A stretch of 64,000 bases of DNA from Winogradskyella psychrotolerans (GTDB lineage Bacteria > Bacteroidota > Bacteroidia > Flavobacteriales > Flavobacteriaceae): positions 231,778 through 295,777 of the forward strand of contig NZ_JAHKPN010000052.1 in the NCBI RefSeq assembly GCF_018860545.1. Direction: 5' to 3'. The translations under genes were made by a program, and so were the position numbers. Below are positions 33,748 to 40,615 of the stretch, piece after piece; within the stretch, counting starts at the first letter, position 1, and every line of letters begins with the position of its first letter. Below the pieces are notes generated by a model. It had not been told where the DNA came from, did no database searches, and was given only the letters and a program-made list of their open reading frames with translations.

Positions 33748-34269
33748 ATGAAAAACCTACTACTCATATTTATCTTATTTCCTATAATAATCATTGCGCA
33801 GGAACAAAACGAAAACGTAAAATATGAGAAAGATAATTACTCAATAGAATATCCATCAAATTGGATTTTAAATGATTCTGGCGACAACGGAACTAAAATT
33901 TTTCTATATCCTACAAATACTGAGAGTTCGGACATTTTTACGGAAAACATAAATTTAATCGTACAAAATCTGAGTGACACTACAATACCTCTTGAAAAGT
34001 ACAAAGAGTTAGTGGAAAAACAGATTGGTGGAATGCTGACTGAACCTAAAATTGCTTCGAGCGAAATAAAAAACAAAAATGGATTAAAATCTCATCAATT
34101 AATCGCAGAAGGAAAATCAGGCAATTATAAGTTTAAAACCATTATCTACACTTATCTAACAGAAAAACAAATTTATACTTTGACTTTTGTAACGCTTTAT
34201 GATAATTATAAAAACAACCATGTCGAATCATTGAGAATAATGGATAGTTTTAAGCTGACAAAAAAATAA
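33748..34269 (+). CDS. PsbP/DUF1795-like exported protein (cassette 2 gene)
   Basis: A 173-residue protein with signal peptide (1-17, ending IIAQ). The mature part begins 'YEKDNYSIEYPSNWILN' and ends 'ESLRIMDSFKLTKK', a frame shared by small PsbP/DUF1795-type proteins in which a 'Y..I.YP..W' start and a 'I..SF' end bracket an alpha/beta fold. It is likely periplasmic. The gene is tightly fitted between two repeats: it starts 9 bases after R1 and its stop codon TAA forms part of the R2 left end. Function unknown. Confidence 0.65.
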   Translation: MKNLLLIFILFPIIIIAQEQNENVKYEKDNYSIEYPSNWILNDSGDNGTKIFLYPTNTESSDIFTENINLIVQNLSDTTIPLEKYKELVEKQIGGMLTEPKIASSEIKNKNGLKSHQLIAEGKSGNYKFKTIIYTYLTEKQIYTLTFVTLYDNYKNNHVESLRIMDSFKLTKK

Positions 34270-34380
34270 TTACAACTCCGTGTAAAATTAATTGCCTAGC
34301 ACTAACCTACTCACGTAAATCCCATTGGATTTTCTATGTTATTATAATTTTTTAACTTAGTCGCTTAACCACACCACTAA
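34267..34380 (+). repeat. attC-like palindromic repeat R2, right end lost
   Basis: Begins TAATTACAAC, the exact complement of the cassette 2 start GTTGTAATTA at 33729-33738, then GTGTA (34280-34284). The centre is AAATCC-CATT-GGATTT (34317-34332), a different but again perfect hairpin. The segment 34357-34380 matches 33691-33714 of R1 at 22 of 24 bases. After 34380 the ATACAC and GTTGT ends seen in R1 are missing, so the right end is truncated or eroded. Confidence 0.65.
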
Positions 34381-34424
34381 ATCAACAGAAACATATTACC
34401 CTACATTTGAAAAAACATTGAAAA

Positions 34425-34970
34425 ATGATACGAAATTATTGGAATGAAGAATGGAAAGAGATTGTTTTTGACGACAAAATTTCCGAAAAAGAAAAATTTA
34501 AAATATCAAATTACGGTAGAATCATAAACTGTAAAACTGATGAAGAAGTTCTAGTTAAAGAATACTTTATAAACGGCTACCAGAATCTACCTGTCAAACA
34601 AAAAAAGAACGGAAAACAAACAAGTAGATACGTTCATAAACTTGTAGCGGAACATTTTTTAGAAAAAAATGACGGCATATGTGTGATTCATTTAAACTAT
34701 GACAAAACCGATAATAGAATAGAAAATCTAAAATGGGCTACCAAAAGAGAAAAAGAACTGCATCAATTTAATCATCCAAATTGGGACGAAATTGTTAAAA
34801 AACGAAGTAAGAATATTGGAAAATTAAGCGAAGGAAAAGTGAAAATTATAAAACGACAATTAAAAAACGATAATAATAGAGTAAATATGATTGCAAAACG
34901 TTTTGGCGTATCTGAAACACAAATTCATAGGATAAAAACAGGAGAAAACTGGAGTTCTATAGCGGAATGA
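34425..34970 (+). CDS. NUMOD4 / HNH-like protein with C-terminal helix-turn-helix
   Basis: A 181-residue protein in three parts. Residues about 4-40 are a NUMOD4 motif ('EEWKEIVFDD', 'FKISNYGRIINCKTDEEVLV'). Residues about 65-110 are HNH-like ('YVHKLVAEHFLEKNDGICVIHLNYDKTDNRIENLKWAT'); the usual N-H-x-D core reads I-H-L-N here, so metal-dependent cleavage may be impaired. Residues about 130-181 are a resolvase-like helix-turn-helix ('NMIAKRFGVSETQIHRIKTGENW'). Such proteins are phage- or homing-associated nucleases. It lies directly after repeat R2, and its stop overlaps the next start (ATGA). Confidence 0.82.
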   Translation: MIRNYWNEEWKEIVFDDKISEKEKFKISNYGRIINCKTDEEVLVKEYFINGYQNLPVKQKKNGKQTSRYVHKLVAEHFLEKNDGICVIHLNYDKTDNRIENLKWATKREKELHQFNHPNWDEIVKKRSKNIGKLSEGKVKIIKRQLKNDNNRVNMIAKRFGVSETQIHRIKTGENWSSIAE

Positions 34971-35452
34971 AAACTCACAGTAAAAAACTCATAGTTTTAC
35001 TCACTTTTTTAGGTGTTTTCTGTTGTAAAGAATCTTCTAAAAACATAACAGAAATGACCTCTAGTGATATTGAAAAACTAGACAAGCTATTAAATTTCGA
35101 AAAATTCCGACCAACAAAAGTTAAGTTTAAGTATGTTTTTATCGATAATTCAGGTCAAAACGAAAGATTGTCTGTTCCTGGACCTTCCGACTATTATTTA
35201 GAAGCCCTTTTAGAATTTGATTCTATAACCTTTACGAAGATGAAGGCAATTGAAAAAGACATGGAATGGATAGAACAAAACCATCAAAAAGAAGCTTTTA
35301 ACTTTGAATGGCTACCACAACACATACAACAAGAATTAGATACTAGTAATCCCAATTATAAAGGACATCCTGATTTGTTCTTTAACACAGGTAGTAATGG
35401 AAAAATATGGTATTTAAATAATAAAATATTGATTAAAAAATATTCAAACTAA
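34967..35452 (+). CDS. Small lipoprotein, unknown
   Basis: A 161-residue protein with lipoprotein-like signal 'LIVLLTFLGVFCCKESS' (cysteines at 19 and 20). The mature part is helical with 'PGPSDYYLEALLEFDSITFTKMKAIEKD' and 'HPDLFFNTGSNGKIWYLNNKILIKKYS'; I do not recognise the family. It overlaps the NUMOD4/HNH gene by 4 bases, so the two are translated together, an odd pairing of a nuclease-like protein with an envelope lipoprotein. The 136 bases after it hold a weak TTAGGC/GCCTAA hairpin and the lplA promoter. Confidence 0.6.
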   Translation: MKTHSKKLIVLLTFLGVFCCKESSKNITEMTSSDIEKLDKLLNFEKFRPTKVKFKYVFIDNSGQNERLSVPGPSDYYLEALLEFDSITFTKMKAIEKDMEWIEQNHQKEAFNFEWLPQHIQQELDTSNPNYKGHPDLFFNTGSNGKIWYLNNKILIKKYSN

Positions 35453-35554
35453 ACATGGTAACTAAATTATATTCAGAGCCAAACCATTAAAATTAGGCGT
35501 CACTTTTTGCCTAAATAAACCGAATCCTTCACAAGTCAGGCATTTTCAAATTAT

Positions 35555-35562
35555 TATCTTTG
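35555..35562 (+). promoter_or_regulatory. -7 element of lipoate ligase promoter
   Basis: TATCTTTG matches TAnnTTTG, 26 bases before the ATG at 35589. Confidence 0.6.
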
Positions 35563-35588
35563 TCATAAGACCCAATTAATTCAATCCT

Positions 35589-36590
35589 ATGATTTTTATA
35601 GATAACGAAGGCCACACTAACCCTAAATTAAACTTAGCCTTAGAAGAATATGCCTTAAGACATTTTGATGCCTCTAAAGATTATTTACTCTTTTACATTA
35701 ATGAACCTAGCATTATTATTGGACGCAATCAAAACACCTTAGAAGAAATTAACCAAGACTATATTGACGCAAACAATATCCATGTGGTGAGACGTGTTTC
35801 TGGTGGTGGCGCTGTGTATCACGATTTAGGAAATCTAAACTTTAGTTTTATCACTAATCACGATGGTAAAAGCATTAGCAATTTCAAAAAATTCACGGCA
35901 CCTGTAATTAAGGTATTAAATGACATGGGAGTTACTGCAGAACTAAAAGGACGAAATGATATTTTAGTTGAAGAGAAGAAAATCTCTGGTACGGCTCAAT
36001 TTTCAACTGGAAAACGTATGATTAGCCACGGAACTTTACTCTTCGATACCGATATGAGTGAAGTAGCTAAAGCGCTGCAAGTAAAAATGAGTAAAATACA
36101 ATCTAAAGGTCATAAATCGGTACGAAGTCGTGTGGCAAATATTAGCGACTTTTTAGAGACCTCTATTTCAATGGCAGACTTTAAGAAGGAATTACTCATT
36201 GGTTTATATGAGGCCAGCGAACCTTTTGAAACCTATAAATTAACGGAGGCAGAATGGAAAGCTGTTCATGATTTAAAAGCTGAAAAATATGATTTATGGA
36301 AGTGGAATTTTGGACGTTCCCCTAAATTCAATATTCAACGCAACAAACGTTTTCCTATAGGTGAAATTGACCTTCGAATTTTCGTTGAAAAAGGCCATAT
36401 TTCAGATTTTAAAGTTTTCGGTGATTTCTTCGGAAGACAACCCATTTCTGATCTTGAAACTTTACTTATTAATGTTCCTTATGATAAAAATGAAATTAAT
36501 AAAATCCTAGAAGACGTTTCCATTGAAGATTATTTTGGTACTTTAGAAAAGTCCGATTTTATTAATCTTGTTTATGGAAATGACGAATAA
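35589..36590 (+). CDS. lplA: Lipoate--protein ligase
   Basis: A 333-residue cytosolic enzyme that activates lipoate with ATP and attaches it to lipoyl domains of 2-oxoacid dehydrogenases and GcvH. Diagnostic motifs: 'NLALEEYALRHF', 'IGRNQNTLEEIN', 'VVRRVSGGGAVYHDLGNLNFSFI', 'GRNDILVEEKKISGTAQ' (catalytic lysine) and 'HGTLLFDTDMSEVAKALQVKMSKIQSKGHKSVRSRVANI'. The C-terminal domain from about residue 250 completes the two-domain bacterial form. It has its own promoter, is followed 50 bases later by a TPR protein, and marks the return to housekeeping genes after the cassette region. Confidence 0.95.
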   Translation: MIFIDNEGHTNPKLNLALEEYALRHFDASKDYLLFYINEPSIIIGRNQNTLEEINQDYIDANNIHVVRRVSGGGAVYHDLGNLNFSFITNHDGKSISNFKKFTAPVIKVLNDMGVTAELKGRNDILVEEKKISGTAQFSTGKRMISHGTLLFDTDMSEVAKALQVKMSKIQSKGHKSVRSRVANISDFLETSISMADFKKELLIGLYEASEPFETYKLTEAEWKAVHDLKAEKYDLWKWNFGRSPKFNIQRNKRFPIGEIDLRIFVEKGHISDFKVFGDFFGRQPISDLETLLINVPYDKNEINKILEDVSIEDYFGTLEKSDFINLVYGNDE

Positions 36591-36640
36591 AGACGTGCAT
36601 AACTCTGCTTTAAAAAATCATCATACTATTACATCGAATT

Positions 36641-37777
36641 ATGAAAAAAATTCTATTCACCTTAACCATTTGCCTTTTTCACTTCAGTAATTATGCTCAA
36701 GATCAATTAGCGACCGAATTAGAAGCCGCTTTAAATGAAGAACAATACGATAAAATCATTGGCGAACACGCTGATAAAGCAAATGACTACTCAGCCAAAG
36801 CCATATATTACATTGGAATGGCGTATTATATGAAAGCTGATGATGATAATGTGCTTAAATTAATGGATTTATCCATCCAAAAAGACAGCACTGATCCAGA
36901 TGCTTATTTTATAAAAGGAATGACCTATAATTATATGGGACAGTTCGATAACGCTATCTCATCCTTTAATAAAGCTATTGCGTTAAATTCTAATGACTCT
37001 AATTATTATAGCGGTTTAGGTGATGCATTTATTAGTCAAGATAAGTTAGACCAAGCACTTTCAGCTTATACTACTGCAACCGAAAAGCACAAACCTATTG
37101 AAAGACCGTTTACAATGATTCCTCAAATCTATGCAGAACTGAATCAGCCCGATAAAGCATTAGACGCTTTTTACAAATCGAAAGACATGATTTCTAATGA
37201 ATCTGATTCGTACATCATTGCACTTTATAACATTGGACTCTATGAATTTTTAAAAAAAGAGTATACAAAGTCTGAAATTGCCTATAAAGAATTGCTTGAA
37301 AGGGTTCCGAACGATTATGGATCTTATGCTAAATTAATTCAAGTTTACTACGGCCAAAAGGAGTACGAAAAAGCAGTACCACTTAAAGAAAAATTATATC
37401 TAGCCTATAACGAAGGGAAGTTAAAAGATTCATTAAAAACCAAGTTTTGTTTTGACCAGTTTGAATGGAATGGAAAGTTAATCTTTGTTTACGAACGATT
37501 TGAAGAGAACGAAGGAGAATTATATTATAAACATATATTCTACGTTACAAATGATAAAGGTGAAACTGAATTTACCATTCAAACTGAAAATTCGCCCATC
37601 TCTATAGAACTTGGAGGCTCAAAATACGTCCTTGGTATGGATAAAAATGGAACACATTCTACATTCAGATATGGGTTTGAAGAAGATTTTGATTATGATG
37701 ATTTAAAAAAGACGGTTATTCTTGTACTTGAAGAAAAAATAAAAGCAGGAGCTAGTTCAAGAAAAAGCAAGAATTAA
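36641..37777 (+). CDS. Exported TPR protein
   Basis: A 378-residue protein with signal peptide (1-19, ending NYAQ). Residues about 25-270 hold tetratricopeptide repeats ('PDAYFIKGMTYNYMGQFDNAISSFNKAIALN', 'SNYYSGLGDAFISQDKLDQALSAYTTATEKH', 'YGSYAKLIQVYYGQKEYEKAVPLKEKLY'). The last 100 residues form a non-TPR domain with 'KIFYVTNDKGETEFTIQTE'-like beta strands. TPR modules bind other proteins, probably in the periplasm here. It follows lplA by 50 bases on the same strand; no functional relation is evident. Confidence 0.85.
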   Translation: MKKILFTLTICLFHFSNYAQDQLATELEAALNEEQYDKIIGEHADKANDYSAKAIYYIGMAYYMKADDDNVLKLMDLSIQKDSTDPDAYFIKGMTYNYMGQFDNAISSFNKAIALNSNDSNYYSGLGDAFISQDKLDQALSAYTTATEKHKPIERPFTMIPQIYAELNQPDKALDAFYKSKDMISNESDSYIIALYNIGLYEFLKKEYTKSEIAYKELLERVPNDYGSYAKLIQVYYGQKEYEKAVPLKEKLYLAYNEGKLKDSLKTKFCFDQFEWNGKLIFVYERFEENEGELYYKHIFYVTNDKGETEFTIQTENSPISIELGGSKYVLGMDKNGTHSTFRYGFEEDFDYDDLKKTVILVLEEKIKAGASSRKSKN

Positions 37778-37831
37778 CAGCAGCCCACACAATTTTATAA
37801 ATTCATACTAACCAAATCACTACTGTAAAAA

Positions 37832-38299
37832 ATGCCAACCTCAAAACAACTCGCCACACAAGTGCATCAGGTTTATTTTGGTGGTAATTGGACAGAGGTT
37901 AATTTAAAAACTACAGTTTCTAACATTAATTGGAACACAGCGATTAGAAAGATAGAAGGTTTCAATACTATTTTGGCGCTCACCTATCATATTCACTATT
38001 TCATTAAAGTGCAACTTAGAGTTTTAGAAGATGGTCCACTTATTGGAAACGATAGCGAAAGTTATAAGCACCCAAATATTTCATCACAAAACGAATGGGA
38101 AACACTTCAAAAAACCATGTGGAATGAGGCTGAACGCTTTACTAAAATACTATCAAAATTACCAGACACTACTTTAGACACTCCTTTTACAGATAAAAAA
38201 TATGGTACTTACACATCTAATATTTTAGGTCTCATTGAACATACCCATTACCATCTTGGACAAATAATAATTCTAAATAAGTTACTTTTAAAGCCTTAA
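37832..38299 (+). CDS. DinB-family protein
   Basis: A 155-residue four-helix protein of the DinB/YfiT superfamily. The metal-binding histidine pattern is visible: a first His in 'TYHIHYFIKVQLRVLEDG' and the C-terminal pair in 'LIEHTHYHLGQIIILNKLL'. Some members are bacillithiol- or glutathione-dependent transferases; the specific role here is unknown. It resembles the other DinB gene at 51579-52025 in its ending ('HxxYHLGQI'), so the two are likely paralogues. It is followed after 9 bases by a membrane protein gene. Confidence 0.85.
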   Translation: MPTSKQLATQVHQVYFGGNWTEVNLKTTVSNINWNTAIRKIEGFNTILALTYHIHYFIKVQLRVLEDGPLIGNDSESYKHPNISSQNEWETLQKTMWNEAERFTKILSKLPDTTLDTPFTDKKYGTYTSNILGLIEHTHYHLGQIIILNKLLLKP

Positions 38300-38308
38300 A
38301 CCAAAAAA

Positions 38309-39091
38309 ATGACTGAATCAAACAATACGACCAAAGACTTAAAATTTTATTCACAAAAATCTATAGGAATCGCTACGTTTATTGGCGGCCCAATGGCAGC
38401 AGGTTATTTAATTAAAGAAAACTACAAAGCTTTAAATGAAAATGACAAAGGAAAAACAGCATTAATCATTTCAATTATAGCAACAGTAGCACTCTTTGGT
38501 ACCCTTTTTCTTATTCCAGAAGCTATAATGGATAAAGTTCCTAACATGGTAATTCCAGCAGTTTACACAGGAATTATCTACCTTATCGTAAATAAAATTC
38601 ATGGCACAATACTCGATACACATGAAGCACATAATAACGCGTTTTACTCAGGATGGAAAGCAGCAGGTATTGGTCTAATTTCACTAATTGTCTTAGCAGC
38701 AATTATTGTTGCTTCTATCTTCTTAATTCCTGATGAAGCATATGATGCCTATGATGCTGAACTAGAGCAATTCGCAAAAAATGAAGAAGAATCATTAGTG
38801 TTTTACGAGCATTTTAGTACCGAAGATGACCTCACCCTTTTAAATGAACTTAATGATTTAGCCATTCCTAAATGGAAAGATAATATAGCCATCATTAAAA
38901 GAACTAATGCCATTGAAGATTTACCACTAGAACTCTTAGAGCAGAATAAAAAACTACTTAAATATTCAGAATTAAGATTAGAAGCTTTTGAGCTCTTTAA
39001 AAAATTAATTACTTATGATTCTGACAATTACAACGAAGAGTTAGATAGAATTCACAACGAAATCGATGCTGTTATTGAATCGTTATACTAA
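38309..39091 (+). CDS. Membrane protein, unknown
   Basis: A 260-residue protein with about four membrane helices in the first 155 residues (around 17-30, 50-68, 80-98 and 117-145) and a soluble, acidic, helical C-terminal half (about 155-260). A short 'FYSQKSIGIATFIGGPMAAGYLI' start and 'HEAHNNAFYSGWKAAGIGL' in the loop before helix four may be family features, but I cannot name the family. It begins 9 bases after the DinB gene, so co-expression is likely. Its stop is 11 bases from the convergent hemolysin III gene. Confidence 0.65.
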   Translation: MTESNNTTKDLKFYSQKSIGIATFIGGPMAAGYLIKENYKALNENDKGKTALIISIIATVALFGTLFLIPEAIMDKVPNMVIPAVYTGIIYLIVNKIHGTILDTHEAHNNAFYSGWKAAGIGLISLIVLAAIIVASIFLIPDEAYDAYDAELEQFAKNEEESLVFYEHFSTEDDLTLLNELNDLAIPKWKDNIAIIKRTNAIEDLPLELLEQNKKLLKYSELRLEAFELFKKLITYDSDNYNEELDRIHNEIDAVIESLY

Positions 39092-39102
39092 CAAAAATGG
39101 TT

Positions 39103-39729
39103 TTAAATCACATAAAGGTAAACCATAAAAAAATGACAAATTGCACCAGCTAAAACAAAAATATGCCAAATGACATGATTGTAAGGAATTCTATGAATGG
39201 CATAGAAAATAATACCAACGGTATAAAATAAACCACCTGCAAACAGCCACAAAATTCCATTGGATCCAAGAGCTTCAGACGCGTTGGTAAAATCGAAAAC
39301 AATCAACCAACCCATTACCAAATACAAAAGGGTTGAAAACACTTCAAAACGTCCTGTAAAAAAGAGTTTTAGAATCACGCCAAAAGCAGCAATCCCCCAA
39401 ACAGTCCAAAACAATGGCCACCCTAAACTATCAGTGAGTAGAATTAATAAAACAGGAGTGTATGTGCCAGCAATAAGCAGATAGATGCTCACATGATCCA
39501 CAATTCTAAAATAATGTTTGCGCTTCTCCCCTTCTACCGCATGGTAAAATGTTGAGGCTAAAAATAAGGTTATGATGGAAGCTCCATAAACAATTACACT
39601 AAATAAACTCCAAGGCTTTGTGTCATCTGTATGTATAATAAGTAAAACTAAAGCGACGATACCCAAAAGTGCTCCAAAACCATGTGTCCAAGCATTTAGT
39701 TGTTCCTCTAATTTTGTTTGAACGCGCAT
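39103..39729 (-). CDS. Hemolysin III family membrane protein (PAQR)
   Basis: A 208-residue protein with seven predicted helices. It matches the bacterial hemolysin III/TrhA branch of the PAQR superfamily: 'LNAWTHGFGALLGIVALVLL' with its conserved His, 'ASTFYHAVEGEKRKHYFRIVDHVSIYLLIAGTYTPVLL', and 'HVIWHIFVLAGAICHFFMVYLYV' with the two C-terminal histidines of the zinc site. In bacteria the family affects membrane fluidity and lipid composition. It begins 3 bases after the DUF4294 gene on the same strand, so the pair is one transcript. Confidence 0.93.
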   Translation of the reverse strand: MRVQTKLEEQLNAWTHGFGALLGIVALVLLIIHTDDTKPWSLFSVIVYGASIITLFLASTFYHAVEGEKRKHYFRIVDHVSIYLLIAGTYTPVLLILLTDSLGWPLFWTVWGIAAFGVILKLFFTGRFEVFSTLLYLVMGWLIVFDFTNASEALGSNGILWLFAGGLFYTVGIIFYAIHRIPYNHVIWHIFVLAGAICHFFMVYLYVI

Positions 39730-39732
39730 AAT

Positions 39733-40425
39733 TTAACTTTTAGAATTACTAGGTTCTTTAGCTTTTTTTGTCCATTTATTTAGGCTGTCATAAAAATCAA
39801 TTTCAAACGCTGGCTCTTGTCGTTTTAACCGCTCACTTTGAAATGCACGCTGTAGAATATCTTCTATTAAATAATCTTCCTCTTCATCTATAGGACTAAA
39901 CTCCTTTTTTAAAGAAATATCAAACAAACTTGCCGTACTGTTAAACCAAAAGGCACGCCAGCCACTGCGTAATTCTTTAATAAGATCAAAGGTTGTTTTT
40001 CCGGTTTGCCTGTGAATGAGTTTTACCAAAATCTGACCTTCCGTTTTTGTGAGTTTCTTCAGTTCTGCCGAAAATTCATCTTCAATATAACTCTGAATAA
40101 TCTTAGCATAGCGCTTCTTATCGCGTTTATGTTCTAAGCCATCTAAGCGGTCTTGTAAAGCCTCTAAACGTTCTGCAGCCAATTTAGCATACGGATACAC
40201 TTTTAACGTTTTTCGTCTTAAAATAATATAACGGATCCGAGCTTCCCTGTCTTTAAATTTTAAATTGGGAAGTACTAAGACTTCTTTTAATTCTACTGAT
40301 GTTACAGGAATAGAATCTCCTTCAATATACATGTAGTGCACTTCTGTAGAATCTTGTTTTACAGGATCTTCTTGCGCAGGCAACATTACTGAAAATAACA
40401 ATACTATGTAAACGATATACCTCAT
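39733..40425 (-). CDS. DUF4294 exported protein
   Basis: A 230-residue protein. From the chosen ATG (40425) a signal peptide MRYIVYIVLLFSVMLPAQ is seen; an ATG 24 bases upstream would precede it with a charged stub. The body matches Bacteroidota DUF4294: 'LKEVLVLPNLKFKDREARIRYIILRRKTLKVYPYAKLAAERLEAL', 'FSAELKKLTKTEGQILVKLIHRQTG', 'SGWRAFWFNSTASLFDISLKKEF'. The function is unknown, probably periplasmic. The gene is first in a unit with hemolysin III. Confidence 0.85.
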   Translation of the reverse strand: MRYIVYIVLLFSVMLPAQEDPVKQDSTEVHYMYIEGDSIPVTSVELKEVLVLPNLKFKDREARIRYIILRRKTLKVYPYAKLAAERLEALQDRLDGLEHKRDKKRYAKIIQSYIEDEFSAELKKLTKTEGQILVKLIHRQTGKTTFDLIKELRSGWRAFWFNSTASLFDISLKKEFSPIDEEEDYLIEDILQRAFQSERLKRQEPAFEIDFYDSLNKWTKKAKEPSNSKS

Positions 40426-40475
40426 GAAATTCTTTAGTGCCAAAACCATTCCAAAATCTTGATTTTAACCAAATT

Positions 40476-40483
40476 CAAAATTA
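40476..40483 (-). promoter_or_regulatory. Candidate -7 element for DUF4294/hemolysin III unit
   Basis: The minus strand reads TAATTTTG, fitting TAnnTTTG, 50 bases before the ATG at 40425. No convincing -33 TTG is seen at standard spacing. Confidence 0.4.
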
Positions 40484-40552
40484 ATAATATTTAAAGTCTA
40501 TAACCATAATTTCTTATTAATATTATTAAAATCATCTCAAAAAGTAACACCT

Positions 40553-40592
40553 ATAAAAAAGACCTTTCAAATACATTGTATCCGAAAGGTCT
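40553..40592 (-). terminator. Intrinsic terminator after the ABC permease/M1 fusion gene
   Basis: A 9-bp stem AGACCTTTC / GAAAGGTCT (40560-40568 with 40584-40592). In the minus-strand RNA it is followed by a six-T run, 24 bases after the fusion gene's stop. Confidence 0.82.
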
Positions 40593-40615
40593 TCAATATT
40601 AAAACTTAATTCTAA

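Noticed and set aside
35493..35514. TTAGGC/GCCTAA hairpin after the lipoprotein gene
   Set aside because: It has only a 6-bp stem, a 10-base loop and no T-run on the plus strand. It is too weak to call a terminator or a cassette site.
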